From: Streptococcus equi subsp. equi
GTDB taxonomy: Bacteria > Bacillota > Bacilli > Lactobacillales > Streptococcaceae
Direction of reading: 5' to 3'
Length of the DNA stretch: 64,000 nt
NCBI GenBank assembly: GCA_900637675.1
Contig: LR134389.1
Location: 1,302,001 to 1,366,000 of the forward strand
Shown here: one piece after another, positions 8,102 to 19,869 of the stretch
Position numbering within the stretch: the first letter of the stretch is position 1
Layout of the letters: every line of letters starts with the position of its first letter
Notes under the pieces: model-generated
The model's database searches: none
Seen by the model: the letters and a program-made list of their open reading frames with translations, nothing else
What the model was told of the DNA's origin: nothing
Program-made: the position numbers and the translations under genes

Positions 8102-11100
8102 TTAAATAGCTTCTATACTAAAGGTACGGCTTTCAAGAACTCTCAGCATTGCTACTGCTGTATCCAATGCTGTAAACAGAGGAACTCCTTGTTCGATTGC
8201 TGAGCTTCTGATCATCTGCCCGTCCTTATCAGTCACTCGTTTTGTTCCTACGGTATTAATAATAGCTTGAATCTGCCCTTTTCTCAGTAAGGCTGGGATA
8301 TCATGAGCATTGTCGCCAATTTTTCCAACTAGCTGTGAATCTAGCCCTTGGTCAGCAAAGAAAGCAGCTGTGCCTTCGGTTGCCATGATCTGGTAGCCAA
8401 TAGCACTAAAGCGTCTAGCTAAGATCAGAGCCTCCGACTTATGGTCATCAGCGATGGTAAAAACTATTGTTCCATATTCCGGCATGTGCAGATAGCTAGC
8501 TTCAAAGGCTTTGTAAAGGGCTTTTTCAAGTGTTAAATCAGAGCCCATGACTTCACCAGTTGATTTCATCTCAGGCCCTAAAAGGCTATCCACCTTAGCG
8601 AGCTTTGCAAATGAAAAAACCGGTGCCTTGATATGAACAAGCGAGCTTTCAGGATAAAGGCCATCTTGATAACCTAAGTCTTTTAAGGTCTGACCCAGAA
8701 TAAGCTTCGTAGCGACTTGTGCCATTGGAATATTGGTTACTTTTGATAAAAATGGCACTGTCCGACTGGCACGAGGATTGACCTCAATGACATAGACCTG
8801 CTCATTTTGGATCACAAATTGGATATTCATCATGCCAATACAGTTTAGCCCTATAGCAAGACGCTTAGTGTAATCAACAATCTTGTCTTGAACCTGTTTA
8901 GATAGGTGCTGCGGCGGGTACACAGCCATTGAATCTCCTGAATGCACTCCTGCTCTTTCGATATGCTCCATGATCCCTGGGATTAAGACTGATTGACCGT
9001 CAGAGATTGCATCTACCTCGCATTCCTTACCAAGGATATAAGAATCTATTAAAACAGGATGCTCAGGACTAGCCTTGACAGCTGTTTTCATGTAGGAGCG
9101 TAAATCGTTTTCATTTTCAACAATTTCCATTGCTCGGCCACCAAGAACATAAGAGGGTCTGACCAATACCGGAAAGCCAATGGCACGCGCTGCCTCTAAG
9201 GCCTCTGCCTCATTGGTGGCTGTTTTCCCAGGAGGCTGAGGGATCCCCAGCTCCTTCAAGGCTTTTTCAAAAAGCTCCCTATCCTCAGCACAATCTAAGT
9301 CCTCTAGCTGTGTGCCTAAAATAGGAACTCCGGCCTTGGTTAACTGCTCTGCTAGATTAATAGCAGTTTGTCCACCAAACTGTAGGATTACTCCCTTTGG
9401 CTGCTCTAATTCAATAACGTTCATGACCTCTTCAAAGGTTAAGGGTTCAAAATAAAGCTTGTCTGATATCGAAAAATCTGTTGACACTGTTTCAGGATTT
9501 GAATTCATGATAATGGCTTCATAGCCCGCAGCCTGAATAGCCTTGACAGAATGTACGGTTGCATAATCAAACTCAACTCCCTGACCGATGCGGATAGGAC
9601 CAGAGCCAAGGACGATAACAGATTCTTTCTCGGATTTGATTGATTCGTTTTCCCACTCATAGGTCGAGTAAAAATAAGGCGTTTGTGAGTCAAATTCAGC
9701 TGCACAGGTATCAACCATCTTATAAACTGGCAAGACACGATAGGCTCGCCTTAACCGTCTAATACTTGCAGCATCAGTTTGCCAAAGCTCTGCAATTTTT
9801 TGGTCTGAAAAACCATATCGCTTGGCTTCTATCAGCAAATCGATATCAACTGGCTTTTTAATAAGGTCTTGCTCCAGTTCTACGATATGACGTAATTTAT
9901 CCAAAAAGAATAAATCAATCTTGGTTAAGCCAGCTAGCTCTTCAATACTATAGCCACGACGAAGGGCCTCAGAAAGATAGAATAGACGATCGTCCTGTGC
10001 TCTTACAATGTGAGCAACCAGCTCATGATCACTGATAGTATCTAGACCCTTCAGTTCGTTATGGTGTACTCCAATTTCCAACGAGCGACAAGCCTTTAAG
10101 AGACATTCCTCAATACGGCGTCCAATAGCCATAACCTCACCAGTTGCTTTCATCTGGGTTCCTAGACGACGCTCCCCCCGCTCAAACTTGTCAAATGGAA
10201 AGCGTGGCAGCTTGGCAACCACATAATCAAGAGCTGGTTCAAACATGGCATAGGTGGTTCCTGTGACCGGATTAAGCATGTCATCAAGCCTTAAGCCAAC
10301 TGCAATTTTAGCAGCTATTTTAGCGATTGGATAACCAGTTGCCTTTGAAGCCAGTGCTGATGAGCGAGATACCCGCGGATTAACCTCAATCACATAATAG
10401 CTGAAGCTATTGGGATCAAGTGCCAGCTGAACATTACAGCCTCCTTCAATCTTAAGGGCACGAATAATTCTCAAGCTAGCATCACGAAGCAGCTGATTCT
10501 CAACATCTGATAGGGTTTGTGTCGGGGCAAAAACGATTGAATCTCCAGTATGTATCCCTACTGGGTCAAAATTTTCCATACTGCAAACAACCAGCGCGTT
10601 ATCAGCAGCATCACGCATGACCTCATATTCAATCTCTTTAAAGCCGGCAATGGAGCGTTCAATCAGACACTGGGTGACAGGAGATAGCTTCAGGCCATTC
10701 TCCACAATATCTCGCAAGACCTCTTCATTGGAGCAAATACCACCTCCAGTGCCTCCCAGAGTAAAGGCGGGGCGGACAATAACAGGGTAGCCAATGGCAT
10801 TTGCAAAGCCGATAGCCGCCTCTACTGTCGTCACAATCTCTGATTCTGGAATAGGCTCTCCCAACTCTTTCATTAATTGCTTAAATAAATCACGATCCTC
10901 TGCCTGATCAATAGCAGATAAGGTTGTTCCAAGCAGCTCCACTCCTAATTCTTGTAAAATACCAGCCTTAGACAGTTCCATCGCCATGTTAAGACCGGTC
11001 TGCCCACCTAAGGTCGGCAGCAAGGCGTCTGGTCTTTCCTTTCTTAAGATACGACTAACAAATGCCAACGTCAGGGGCTCGATATAAACCTTATCTGCAA

Positions 11101-11278
11101 CCTCTTTGTCTGTCATAATTGTCGCAGGGTTAGAATTAACCAGAACAACCTGATAGCCCTCTTCCTTTAAGGCTAAACAAGCCTGTGTTCCTGCGTAATC
11201 AAATTCAGCTGCCTGCCCAATAACAATAGGACCAGACCCTATCACCATGATTTTTTTAATATCTGTACGTTTTGCCAT
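8102..11278 (-). CDS. carB: Carbamoyl-phosphate synthase large subunit
   Basis: CarB makes carbamoyl phosphate from bicarbonate, ammonia (from CarA) and two ATP, feeding pyrimidines and arginine. It has two homologous ATP-grasp halves ([18 protein letters not shown] near residue 15, [18 protein letters not shown] near 560) and a C-terminal regulatory MGS-like domain. The family start is MAKRTDIKK at 11278, giving the usual 1058 residues. The frame stays open for 19 more codons upstream, which I do not count. No good ribosome binding site precedes 11278. The gap back to carA is 417 nt. Confidence 0.95.
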   Translation of the reverse strand: MAKRTDIKKIMVIGSGPIVIGQAAEFDYAGTQACLALKEEGYQVVLVNSNPATIMTDKEVADKVYIEPLTLAFVSRILRKERPDALLPTLGGQTGLNMAMELSKAGILQELGVELLGTTLSAIDQAEDRDLFKQLMKELGEPIPESEIVTTVEAAIGFANAIGYPVIVRPAFTLGGTGGGICSNEEVLRDIVENGLKLSPVTQCLIERSIAGFKEIEYEVMRDAADNALVVCSMENFDPVGIHTGDSIVFAPTQTLSDVENQLLRDASLRIIRALKIEGGCNVQLALDPNSFSYYVIEVNPRVSRSSALASKATGYPIAKIAAKIAVGLRLDDMLNPVTGTTYAMFEPALDYVVAKLPRFPFDKFERGERRLGTQMKATGEVMAIGRRIEECLLKACRSLEIGVHHNELKGLDTISDHELVAHIVRAQDDRLFYLSEALRRGYSIEELAGLTKIDLFFLDKLRHIVELEQDLIKKPVDIDLLIEAKRYGFSDQKIAELWQTDAASIRRLRRAYRVLPVYKMVDTCAAEFDSQTPYFYSTYEWENESIKSEKESVIVLGSGPIRIGQGVEFDYATVHSVKAIQAAGYEAIIMNSNPETVSTDFSISDKLYFEPLTFEEVMNVIELEQPKGVILQFGGQTAINLAEQLTKAGVPILGTQLEDLDCAEDRELFEKALKELGIPQPPGKTATNEAEALEAARAIGFPVLVRPSYVLGGRAMEIVENENDLRSYMKTAVKASPEHPVLIDSYILGKECEVDAISDGQSVLIPGIMEHIERAGVHSGDSMAVYPPQHLSKQVQDKIVDYTKRLAIGLNCIGMMNIQFVIQNEQVYVIEVNPRASRTVPFLSKVTNIPMAQVATKLILGQTLKDLGYQDGLYPESSLVHIKAPVFSFAKLAKVDSLLGPEMKSTGEVMGSDLTLEKALYKAFEASYLHMPEYGTIVFTIADDHKSEALILARRFSAIGYQIMATEGTAAFFADQGLDSQLVGKIGDNAHDIPALLRKGQIQAIINTVGTKRVTDKDGQMIRSSAIEQGVPLFTALDTAVAMLRVLESRTFSIEAI

Positions 11279-11695
11279 AATATCTGGTACAAAAGGCCTT
11301 AACAATCCGAATAAAATAATGCAAGCACCTAACATTAAAGCATCACAATCTATTTTTTACTAGGATTTGTACCTGTACTCAGCTGCAGCAAGCCCTTTGT
11401 ACCTACTCCTTTCATTATTTGCCGTCTCACAGGGCGGCATTAAATAAAACACTTAACAGTCTGTCACATGAGACGATGAGTACAAGATCAAGTAACCCTT
11501 AGCTCAGCAAGTATAGATGACTTAATTGATATAGTCTTTTTACTTCTAAAGAGGGCGATCTTGCCAGCAAATACTAGTCATAACCCGCGGCAGAGCGATC
11601 ATTTCCCACTAGTCTATCTGCTGCCTGACTCAAGCTGTTTCATGACAGCTGATCAAGCCTTTGGTGCTTGCTTTTTGATCTGCTAGCACACTTGA
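11279..11695. other. 417-nt spacer between carA and carB
   Basis: The spacer has stops in all frames and no gene. It holds a short hairpin (GCCG...CGGC near 11424-11441) and an AAAGGAG motif not followed by a long frame. No clear promoter or terminator was found, so carB may still be read from the upstream operon. Confidence 0.5.
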
Positions 11696-12787
11696 TTAAC
11701 ATTTGCCTTGCTGCTCTAGCTGCCAGGCGTCAATCATATCTAAAAATTCATCAAATAGATAGCTAGCGTCATGAGGGCCTGGTGCAGCGTCTGGGTGAAA
11801 CTGCACAGAAAAGGCGGGAACATGTCGATGTCTCACCCCTTCAACAGTTTTGTCATTAATCTCCTCGTGCGTAACCATCAAGCAGTCTGGCAAGCTGTCG
11901 CGCTCAACAGCATAACCATGATTTTGACTAGTAAAATCAATACGTCCGGTCGCTATTTCTCTGACAGCATGATTAAAGCCACGATGTCCAAAAGGCATTT
12001 TAAAGGTCTTAGCGCCATTAGCTAAGCTAAGCAGCTGATGGCCCATACAAATGCCAAAAATTGGAATTTTTCCTTGAACACCACGAATCATCTCCAAGGC
12101 CTCCGGCAAATCCTCTGGATTACCTGGACCATTTGATAGCATTAGACCATCTGGGTTGAGCTGTAGAATCTCTTCTGCTGTGATATCAAAGGGGACTATT
12201 GTCATCTGACATTGCCTTTTGGATAATTCTCTTAAAATGGAATGCTTCAAGCCAAAGTCCACCAAAACAATATTTTTCCCAACACCCGGAGCGGGATAGG
12301 CAGTCTTAGTTGACACCTGCTCAATACCATTAGTCGGAAGCACAGTTGCACGCAGCTGATCCTTTAGGTGTTCAAGCGTATCACCATCATCTGCCATTGT
12401 TGCCTTCATCGTACCATGCTGACGAATGATTTTGGTCAACGCTCTGGTATCAATTCCTGAAATGCCTGGAATCCCCTTATGCTTTAAAAACTCGTCCAAG
12501 GTCATTTGCTGACGCCAATTGCTAGCTATCCTGCTTACTTCAGAGACAATGACCCCTTTGCAAGTTGGGGCAATGGACTCATAATCATCACGATTAATAC
12601 CATAATTACCAACAAGGGGATAGGTAAATACTAAGAGCTGCCCGTTATAGGACTGGTCTGTGATTGACTCCTGGTAGCCTGTCATTCCTGTATTAAAGAC
12701 AATCTCGCCAGTGACATCAATATCTGCACCAAAGGGCTTTCCTTCAAAAATGGTGCCATCCTCTAAGATAAGTAACCGTTTTGCCAT
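11696..12787 (-). CDS. carA: Carbamoyl-phosphate synthase small (glutaminase) subunit
   Basis: CarA hydrolyses glutamine and channels ammonia to CarB. The 363-residue protein has an N-terminal CPSase small domain and a class I amidotransferase domain with the nucleophile in GICMGHQLL and the His in [14 protein letters not shown]. The residue after HP is Asp where the textbook triad has Glu. The family start [11 protein letters not shown] is at 12787, after GAGGGGG and 22 nt past pyrB. A longer frame upstream overlaps pyrB and is rejected. Confidence 0.96.
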   Translation of the reverse strand: MAKRLLILEDGTIFEGKPFGADIDVTGEIVFNTGMTGYQESITDQSYNGQLLVFTYPLVGNYGINRDDYESIAPTCKGVIVSEVSRIASNWRQQMTLDEFLKHKGIPGISGIDTRALTKIIRQHGTMKATMADDGDTLEHLKDQLRATVLPTNGIEQVSTKTAYPAPGVGKNIVLVDFGLKHSILRELSKRQCQMTIVPFDITAEEILQLNPDGLMLSNGPGNPEDLPEALEMIRGVQGKIPIFGICMGHQLLSLANGAKTFKMPFGHRGFNHAVREIATGRIDFTSQNHGYAVERDSLPDCLMVTHEEINDKTVEGVRHRHVPAFSVQFHPDAAPGPHDASYLFDEFLDMIDAWQLEQQGKC

Positions 12788-12809
12788 TTTAACCCCCTCT
12801 AACATGCCT

Positions 12810-13745
12810 TTAGACCTTATCGTTTCTGCCATTAAGGATCGCTTCGATAATGGCCATACGGACAAATACACCATTAGCCATTTGAGCTACTATTCTTGCC
12901 TTTGGAGCCTCTACTAAATGGTCAGCAATCTCAACATCGCGATTAACCGGTGCCGGGTGCATAATAATCGCAGAGTCCTTTAACCGCCTGTAGCGCTCCT
13001 CAGTTAGACCAAACTGTCTATGATAATCTTCCTTGGAAAAGCTTTGACTACCATCATGGCGCTCATGCTGCACCCTAAGCAGCATCAACACATCTAATTG
13101 ATCAATAATGTGATCAATCGCCATGTACCTTCCATAGCTGTCAAATTCAGACGAGTACCATTGCTCAGGACCATAGAAATAAAGCTCTGCTCCAAGCCGC
13201 TTTAGAATCTGCATGTTTGATTTAGCCACACGAGAATGTGTCAAATCCCCTGCAATAGCAATCTTCAGGCCATCAAAATGACCAAATTCTTCATAAATAG
13301 TTAGCAAATCAAGCAAGCATTGACTAGGGTGCTGACCTGATCCATCACCTCCATTAACGATAGAGGCAGTAATCGTTGGACTGTCAATAAGCTGCTGATA
13401 GTAATCATCTTCTGGGTGACGAATCACGCAGATTTCTGTTCCTAGAGCACTCATGGTAAGAACAGTATCATATAAGGTTTCCCCTTTATTGACAGCACTT
13501 GTATCAGCGTTAAAATCAAGGACTCTAAGACCAAGCTTGTTCTCAGCAACCTCAAAGGATTTATGGGTTCTTGTTGAATTTTCAAAGAATAAATTAGCTG
13601 CAAAGTGCCTACTGTTATCTTTAATAGCTACCTTACCTGCCTTGTATTCAGAGCCACGACTAATAAGTCCTAAAACCTCTTCATTTGTTAAATGCTCCAT
13701 TGACACCAAATGCTTAAGCGCAACACGATTATTTACAACTGACAT
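12810..13745 (-). CDS. pyrB: Aspartate carbamoyltransferase catalytic subunit
   Basis: The enzyme condenses carbamoyl phosphate with aspartate, the committed pyrimidine step. The 311 residues include the carbamoyl-phosphate loop [30 protein letters not shown] and HPAPVNRD. There is no regulatory PyrI partner, as is usual in Firmicutes. It lies between pyrP and carA in the pyr operon. Confidence 0.97.
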   Translation of the reverse strand: MSVVNNRVALKHLVSMEHLTNEEVLGLISRGSEYKAGKVAIKDNSRHFAANLFFENSTRTHKSFEVAENKLGLRVLDFNADTSAVNKGETLYDTVLTMSALGTEICVIRHPEDDYYQQLIDSPTITASIVNGGDGSGQHPSQCLLDLLTIYEEFGHFDGLKIAIAGDLTHSRVAKSNMQILKRLGAELYFYGPEQWYSSEFDSYGRYMAIDHIIDQLDVLMLLRVQHERHDGSQSFSKEDYHRQFGLTEERYRRLKDSAIIMHPAPVNRDVEIADHLVEAPKARIVAQMANGVFVRMAIIEAILNGRNDKV

Positions 13746-13802
13746 GATTTATCCCCTTTTACCAATAATGAAATGATGATAACAATTGACAACAGCTACA
13801 CA

Positions 13803-15062
13803 CTAGTTTTCTGGAAGAAGCTGATACAATATAATGCCAAGAAGCGTTGAAAAAGCAACACCCGAAATCTGAAGGCCATTGATTTGAAGCATGAGGCCTC
13901 CAATACCAGAAACCAGAATAACACTAGCAATCAATAGGTTTTTCTTGTTGTCCATATCAACCTTAGCTTCAATCAGGATTTTCAAGCCACTAGAGGCTAT
14001 AACCCCAAACAGAGCAATCGAAATCCCTCCAATCACTGGAGTAGGAATAGACTGAATAAGTGCTGATACCTTACCAACAAAGCTTAACAAACCAGCAATC
14101 ACAGCGGCACCTGCAATAACATAGACTGAGAAGATTTTATTGAGGGCCATCACACCAATATTTTCACCATAAGATGTTACCGGAGGCGCTCCTAAAAATC
14201 CAGCAATCACCTGTGCAAGGCCATCACCCGTCAAGGTTTTTTCCAAGCCAGGATCCTTGAAATAATCTCTTTTAGTCAGGCTATTAAGCACCATGATATG
14301 ACCGAAATGCTCTGTCATGGTGACAAAGGCAATCGGGGCCATCGTTAAAATAGCACTAGGATACAAGGTAATGTCATAGGTTAAAAAGGGGATAGCCACA
14401 GCTGGAACACTGAGCCATTGGGCCTTAGCAACCTGTGTAAAGTCAACAATAGACTGACCCGTCACCATACCAACAAGGATCGCAAACAAATAGCCAACCA
14501 ATAAGCCCAACAAAATAGGAATGATGGCGACAATCCCTTTACCATAAATGTTAAAGAAAATAATCGCTAATAAGGTGACAAGACCAATCAAAAGGTATAA
14601 CAGGTTATACTTTCCATCCTTTAGCATGACATCACTAACTGCTGTTGAGGCCAAGCTAAGACCGATCACCATAACAATGGGACCAACCACAACTGGAGGT
14701 AAGATCTTATCGATCCATTCATTGCCAATCGCCTTCACCACCAGTGCTACAACCAGATAAACCAGGCCACCTGTAATCGCTCCCTGTGCAACTGCACCAA
14801 TACCATCTGTTTTCATTAGCATTTGCATGGCTGCAATATAAGCAAAGCTTGAGCCCATATAAGCGGGAATTTTAAATGTTGTTACTGACAAATGCGCCAG
14901 AGTCCCAAGTCCACTTGATAAGAGGGCAACTGACGGATCAATCCCAACCAAAATTGGAACCAAAACAGTTGCTCCAAACATAGCAAATAAATGCTGGAAG
15001 GACAAGCCAAGCAAAATCCCTGCCTTTGGCACTTCTTCTACATCATAAATGACATCTTTCAC
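13803..15062 (-). CDS. pyrP: Uracil permease (NCS2 family)
   Basis: The 419-residue protein has about 12-14 hydrophobic segments and the NCS2 features SSFAYIAAMQ and GAPPVTSYGENIGVMALN. It imports uracil by proton symport. The start is GTG (15062) after AGAGGTG. It is the second gene after pyrR, a standard Firmicutes arrangement under PyrR control. Confidence 0.95.
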   Translation of the reverse strand: MKDVIYDVEEVPKAGILLGLSFQHLFAMFGATVLVPILVGIDPSVALLSSGLGTLAHLSVTTFKIPAYMGSSFAYIAAMQMLMKTDGIGAVAQGAITGGLVYLVVALVVKAIGNEWIDKILPPVVVGPIVMVIGLSLASTAVSDVMLKDGKYNLLYLLIGLVTLLAIIFFNIYGKGIVAIIPILLGLLVGYLFAILVGMVTGQSIVDFTQVAKAQWLSVPAVAIPFLTYDITLYPSAILTMAPIAFVTMTEHFGHIMVLNSLTKRDYFKDPGLEKTLTGDGLAQVIAGFLGAPPVTSYGENIGVMALNKIFSVYVIAGAAVIAGLLSFVGKVSALIQSIPTPVIGGISIALFGVIASSGLKILIEAKVDMDNKKNLLIASVILVSGIGGLMLQINGLQISGVAFSTLLGIILYQLLPEN

Positions 15063-15077
15063 ACAATCACCTCTTTC

Positions 15078-15599
<522 letters not shown>

Positions 15600-15625
15600 T
15601 CAAAGCCTCCTCAAAAAATTCAACT

Positions 15626-15654
15626 AAAAAAATCTCCCTGTTAACAAGGAGATT
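15626..15654 (-). terminator. pyr attenuator terminator hairpin
   Basis: On the minus strand AATCTCCTTGTTAACAGGGAGATT folds into a stem followed by seven T, ending about 25 nt before pyrR. It is the regulated terminator of the PyrR leader. Confidence 0.88.
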
Positions 15655-15705
15655 CAGCAAAACAGGCACACAGCTAGACATAACTGTGCACTTTTTTATT
15701 CAGAA

Positions 15706-15733
15706 CATGCTCCTTGCCAGCCTCACAGGACTG
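15706..15733 (-). promoter_or_regulatory. PyrR-binding anti-antiterminator in the pyrR leader
   Basis: The minus-strand leader contains ACAGTCCTGTGAGGCTGG followed by CAAGGAG, matching the known PyrR box pattern (AGUCCNGNGAGGCU...AAGGAG). It sits between promoter and terminator, as expected for UMP-dependent attenuation. Confidence 0.92.
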
Positions 15734-15759
15734 TTTTAAAGGAATATTTTATTTTCATT

Positions 15760-15788
15760 AGTATAGCAAAATCACAAGCCAAAAACAA
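15760..15788 (-). promoter_or_regulatory. Promoter of the pyrR-pyrP-pyrB-carA-carB operon
   Basis: Minus-strand TTGTTT (15783-15788), 17 bp, TATACT (15760-15765), about 30 nt before the PyrR box. The -35 is weak. Confidence 0.65.
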
Positions 15789-15902
15789 GGATTTTCTAAA
15801 AAATAATTCAAAATATATAGAGCTATCACAGCACCAAGGAAAATGCTACTAAGGTCATCAGCAATCCTCCAACACAATTCCAAAAATAGGTCTTAAGACC
15901 TA

Positions 15903-15931
15903 TTGTATTTGTATCAAAACAATAGTACAAT
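15903..15931 (+). promoter_or_regulatory. Promoter of TVP38 copy 2
   Basis: TTGTAT (15903-15908), 17 bp, TACAAT (15926-15931), about 27 nt before the ATG. Confidence 0.65.
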
Positions 15932-15957
15932 AATATCAAACACAAAGGAGAGCGTTT

Positions 15958-16575
15958 ATGATGAATGATATAACTAGAAAGATTAACCATAAGCAACTGA
16001 TTCAAATCACTACCATTCTAGGCATTATTGTTACCATCGTTATTTTGTTCTATCTGCAGCAGCACCCTAATCTTTTTGCAGTTGGCGGTCCTTTTCAGAC
16101 CTATCTTATGGAACTTGGTATCCTAGCACCCTGTTTGTTTATACTGCTTCAAATCATTCAAGTGGTTTACCCTATCATTCCTGGAGGCTTGACCTGTGTT
16201 TTAGGGCATGTAGTCTTTGGGCCGTTTTGGGGATTTCTTTATAATACTCTAGGTATTTTTATTGGTTCGCTGCTTAGCTTTATGCTCGCTAGAAAATATG
16301 GTGAACAGTTTGCTAAAGCCTTTGTATCAGATGATACCTATAACAAATACATTCCTTACCTCAATAAAGGCAAGTACTTTGAACGATTTCTCATAACAGC
16401 CTTTATTCTCCCTGGCTTTCCAGATGATTTTCTCTGTATGGTAGCTGGACTAAGCAGCATGTCTATCAAAACATTTACCAGTATTTTCTTGATATCAAAG
16501 CCAATTACTCTTTATATCTACACCCTTCTTGCTTACCAAGGCATACAAATCGTTGGACAGGTATTGCAATCCTAA
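15958..16575 (+). CDS. TVP38/TMEM64 (DedA-related) membrane protein, copy 2
   Basis: This 205-residue polytopic protein is a diverged paralogue of the one at 3970-4587. Shared core: ILLQIIQVVYPIIPGG, VVFGPFWGF, GIFIGS, and R-x-YG, with ERF and a late hydrophobic half. It stands alone on the plus strand with its own promoter and AAGGAGAG, and converges on rluD. Two ATGs are adjacent (15958, 15961). Function is inferred only from family membership. Confidence 0.8.
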   Translation: MMNDITRKINHKQLIQITTILGIIVTIVILFYLQQHPNLFAVGGPFQTYLMELGILAPCLFILLQIIQVVYPIIPGGLTCVLGHVVFGPFWGFLYNTLGIFIGSLLSFMLARKYGEQFAKAFVSDDTYNKYIPYLNKGKYFERFLITAFILPGFPDDFLCMVAGLSSMSIKTFTSIFLISKPITLYIYTLLAYQGIQIVGQVLQS

Positions 16576-16657
16576 AAAAAGCTAGTATTAAGCTATCAAG
16601 CCTGATTGGAATACAGTATTCCAATCAAAAAGGCGCTCAGCTTGGTACCAGCTTTTA
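16574..16657. terminator. Nested bidirectional terminator between TVP38 copy 2 and rluD
   Basis: An outer stem of about 18 bp (AAAAGCTAGTATTAAGCT with AGCTTGGTACCAGCTTTT, some G-T pairs) encloses a perfect 11-bp inner hairpin (TGATTGGAATA/TATTCCAATCA at 16603-16627). T-runs end the outer stem in both directions, suiting convergent genes. It overlaps the last codon of rluD. Confidence 0.75.
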
Positions 16658-17545
16658 TCCTTGTCTTAGTTGCTCCAAAGTCCTTTGGAAGATTTCTGGT
16701 GGCTCAACAGTAAAGACCAGCTCCTCTCCTGTCACAGGGTGGGTTAGTCCCAATGTTTGCGCATGAAGAAACTGCCCCTTGCCAGCCAAGGTCTTACGAG
16801 GACCGTAGAGTGGATCTCCTGCAAGAGGGTGACCAATATAAGCCATATGAACGCGAATTTGATGCGTTCGACCTGTTTCCAATTGTAATTCCACGAAGGT
16901 ATAGTGGCCAAAGCGCTCCAAAACCTTAAAAAGAGTCAAGGCTTCCTTGCCCTTAGCAGTTACGGTCTGTTTTTTACGATCCTTTTCACTGCGGCCAATC
17001 GGAGCTTCAATTACACCTCGATCCTTTGGTAAATTACCATGAACAATGGCCACATACTTTCGTAAGGATTTCTTAGCCTTGAGCTCATCAGCTAGTAGCT
17101 GGTGGGCCTTATCGGTCTTGGCAACCATTAAAAGACCAGAGGTATCCTTATCAATTCTATGCACAATTCCTGGACGAATAACACCATTAATAGAAGACAG
17201 GTCTTTGATATGATAGAGCAAGGCATTGACCAGCGTCCCTGTAGAATGCCCCGCAGAAGGGTGAACAACCATTCCCTGAGGCTTATTAATAATGGCCAAT
17301 ACATCATCTTGGTAGACAATATCTAGTGGTATATCCTGAGCCTGATAGTCCAAGCTGCTTTCCTCTGGGATATGATAGCTAATGCAGTCACCCACCTGCA
17401 CAATATACTTGGCCTTCTTAGGTAAGCCATTGACCAATACCCTTTTTTGCTTGATCTGATCATTAGCCTGACTTCTTGATAATGGGGTCAAATCAGCCAA
17501 GGCCTTATCCAAGCGATGGCCTGATTCTGTTATCTTAATTTCCAT
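16655..17545 (-). CDS. rluD: RluD-family 23S rRNA pseudouridine synthase
   Basis: The 296-residue protein has an N-terminal S4 RNA-binding domain ([20 protein letters not shown]) and a catalytic domain with the aspartate motif [16 protein letters not shown] and HQIRVHMA. It isomerises uridines in 23S rRNA helix 69 (by homology). The start MEIKITESG at 17545 follows AGAAGAGG and overlaps the lspA stop by 11 nt. The open frame upstream is inside lspA and is not used. Confidence 0.93.
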   Translation of the reverse strand: MEIKITESGHRLDKALADLTPLSRSQANDQIKQKRVLVNGLPKKAKYIVQVGDCISYHIPEESSLDYQAQDIPLDIVYQDDVLAIINKPQGMVVHPSAGHSTGTLVNALLYHIKDLSSINGVIRPGIVHRIDKDTSGLLMVAKTDKAHQLLADELKAKKSLRKYVAIVHGNLPKDRGVIEAPIGRSEKDRKKQTVTAKGKEALTLFKVLERFGHYTFVELQLETGRTHQIRVHMAYIGHPLAGDPLYGPRKTLAGKGQFLHAQTLGLTHPVTGEELVFTVEPPEIFQRTLEQLRQG

Positions 17546-17993
17546 AGTCCTCTTCTTTCCATAGACAAATGACCAGCAGCAAAACACCTATCGTCAAATA
17601 GGAATCTGCCACATTAAAAATAGCAAAATTGATCACATCTAAATGAATCATATCAACCACATAGGATAACCTCAAGCGGTCAATAAAATTCCCAAGACCT
17701 CCAGATATAATCAGCAATAAAGAGAGCTGTAGCCAAAAGCTAGCCTTTGGGTGCTTCAACACATAATAAATGGCATAGCCAACCACCAAAACAGTTATGA
17801 TTGTAAAGAACCACTGCTGATTCTGTAGTATGGAAAAAGCAGCTCCTCGATTTTGAAGATAGGTCAAGCTCACCAAACCTGGTATAAAGGGCTTCACCTG
17901 CCCTAGCTCAATATGTGTAACAGTCCACCATTTACTTAGCTGATCCAGTATCATTAAGACAATGGCAGCCATAATAAAACTAATTCTTTTCAA
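17535..17993 (-). CDS. lspA: Lipoprotein signal peptidase (signal peptidase II)
   Basis: LspA removes the signal peptide of prolipoproteins after diacylglyceryl transfer. The 152-residue protein has four membrane spans and the two catalytic aspartates in GNFIDRLR and [11 protein letters not shown], plus the conserved NRGAAFS. It is coupled to rluD. Likely clients in this window are the lipoproteins at 22217 and 44235. Confidence 0.97.
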   Translation of the reverse strand: MKRISFIMAAIVLMILDQLSKWWTVTHIELGQVKPFIPGLVSLTYLQNRGAAFSILQNQQWFFTIITVLVVGYAIYYVLKHPKASFWLQLSLLLIISGGLGNFIDRLRLSYVVDMIHLDVINFAIFNVADSYLTIGVLLLVICLWKEEDYGN

Positions 17994-18220
17994 CTAATCC
18001 TATTCCTTTCAGCTTAAAAACAAGAGATTACCTTGATGGCTTCAAAAAAGCAACAACAGCCAGCTGTCTCTGTAGCGTACTCAACCTTAAAGCCTCCAAA
18101 AACTGGTATTCTAGTAACCTTTTAGTATCATTGATAGTCAACCACACAGCAGCTCTAGACTTGACTTTATATCAACAAGTCTCACCACAGCAGCTCGCTT
18201 AATCCTTATCCATACCAGAG

Positions 18221-19150
18221 CTAAGTCCCATTGTCTATAGCTTGCTTTTCTTTTCGATGTTCAAAATAATCCTGTAAAATGGTCACAAAATGTAAAGCCG
18301 CAGCAGATAGGTTCTTATCCCTACGCTTGACATAAATCATTTTATGCTCCATATGATCACGCAAGGGAATAACCTTGATGCCATTAACGCTTTGCTGATC
18401 TAAAAATCCAGACCCTGTTGCAAAGGCAGCTGTCCTTTCCAAAATGCCATTTAAGGTTGCCCTATCTGACACAGTGTATATGTGAGGACTCTTGCTTGTG
18501 TCAATAAAATTTTCTGAATAATAAAGATATTCTTCTTTTTCTTGAGTAAAGCGTACCGCTGGCAGCCCTTGCAAATCCTCTAAGAAAAGGGCTTTCCTTT
18601 GAGCCAATGGATGGTTTTTTGATAGGTAAATATGGGTTGTAAAGGATAGCAATTCAACATAATCCAAAGCCAGCTTATCCATTCGCTGAAAAAGCCCCTG
18701 ACGGTTTTGTGCATTAAGATAGATAATTCCAAGCTCACTATTTCCCTGTGCCACCTCATCTAAAATTTGCATAGTCGTTGACTCAAAAACTCTAAAAACC
18801 TTATGCCCAGCATGCTTTTGGGAAAATGCTGTTATTAAAGCTGGTAAAAAATCATAATGCTGACTCGCAATTGAAAATTCATTTGGCTCCAAAGCCGATT
18901 GAGAAAACTCCTTTTCCAGCGAGTCAAAGCACTTAACAACCTCTAAGGCCTTTTCATAAAATAAAAGCCCCTGGCTGGTTAACACAGTTCCTGCTGTTGT
19001 CCTACGAAAGATCTGAAAGCCAAGCTCTGTCTCCAAATCCTTCACTGAAACAGACAAACTGGGTTGACTGACAAATAGCTTTGAAGCAGCCTCACGAAAG
19101 GTACCATTATTTGCAATAGCAACCACATATCGTAATTGTTGAATATTCAT
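18221..19150 (-). CDS. LysR-family transcriptional regulator
   Basis: The 309-residue protein has an N-terminal winged HTH (NGTFREAASKLFVSQPSLSVSVKDLETELG) and a periplasmic-binding-like co-inducer domain. It is related to, but clearly different from, the regulator at 50502-51410. It stands alone between lspA and rpmA. No divergent partner gene is present, so the regulon cannot be read from context. Confidence 0.88.
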   Translation of the reverse strand: MNIQQLRYVVAIANNGTFREAASKLFVSQPSLSVSVKDLETELGFQIFRRTTAGTVLTSQGLLFYEKALEVVKCFDSLEKEFSQSALEPNEFSIASQHYDFLPALITAFSQKHAGHKVFRVFESTTMQILDEVAQGNSELGIIYLNAQNRQGLFQRMDKLALDYVELLSFTTHIYLSKNHPLAQRKALFLEDLQGLPAVRFTQEKEEYLYYSENFIDTSKSPHIYTVSDRATLNGILERTAAFATGSGFLDQQSVNGIKVIPLRDHMEHKMIYVKRRDKNLSAAALHFVTILQDYFEHRKEKQAIDNGT

Positions 19151-19501
19151 TAATCCACTTCCTAAATCTAGTACCCTTCATTATACCATAAAGCCAGCCA
19201 ATGAAAAATAAAGGCGTCCATCTTAACCATGCCAAACGTATCTACAGATAATCATGAGATAGCATTGACTTTTTCAATAGTGTCTTATCATATTTAGCTA
19301 TAGAAAACAGCCTTACTATAAGTTATACTTTTGAAAGAAGTAAGCCTTAGATCACAGAACATCACACTGAGATTTTTTATGCGCTTATCCTGTCTGTCCA
19401 AGAACTGAGAATTGGCTACATCTAGCTAATAAGCCATTTCAGGATTTTACTGTCTAGGAGTTATTTATAGGCAACTATTACAGTAAGATAGTGTCACAAT
19501 A
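19151..19501. other. Intergenic region between rpmA and the LysR gene
   Basis: About 350 bases, AT-rich, with stops in all frames. I see no RNA gene or strong promoter apart from the upstream region of the LysR gene and the rpmA terminator at its end. Confidence 0.45.
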
Positions 19502-19536
19502 CAAAAAGGCTATCCCAAAGTACAGAACAGCCTTAT
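19502..19536 (-). terminator. Terminator of the rplU-prp-rpmA operon
   Basis: On the minus strand AAGGCT and AGCCTT pair across a loop of about 20 nt and are followed by TTTTTG. It lies 20 nt after rpmA. Confidence 0.65.
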
Positions 19537-19555
19537 ACCGTGCCCTTTTAACACA

Positions 19556-19848
19556 TTATTTTGCGATTGGGTATACAGAAACTTGTTTCTTATCGCGTCC
19601 CTTACGCTCAAAGCGTACAACACCTTCAACCTTAGCAAAAAGAGTATCATCTCCGCCACGACCAACGTTAACACCAGGATAAATATGTGTGCCGCGTTGA
19701 CGGTAAAGGATTGAACCTCCTGAAACTGTTTGTCCATCAGCTGCCTTAGCGCCAAGACGTTTTGCTTGTGAATCACGTCCGTTAGAAGTTGAACCTCCAC
19801 CTTTTTGTGGGCGAAGTGTTGTAGGTTAGAAAGATTAAGTTTAATCAT
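19556..19848 (-). CDS. rpmA: Ribosomal protein bL27, frameshifted by one base as read
   Basis: From ATG 19848 the frame reads [16 protein letters not shown] and then breaks. In the next frame it continues [20 protein letters not shown] to a normal end PIAK at TAA 19556-19558. The span is 293 nt where 294 would encode 97 residues; one A is missing in the run after TTCGCCCAC (five A, six needed). The N-terminal NLQHF-AHKK is the extension that Prp protease removes in Firmicutes. bL27 is near-essential, so sequence error is the first explanation, as for rpsP. Confidence 0.93.
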
Positions 19849-19869
19849 TTTTATTTCCTCTCGTTGAAT

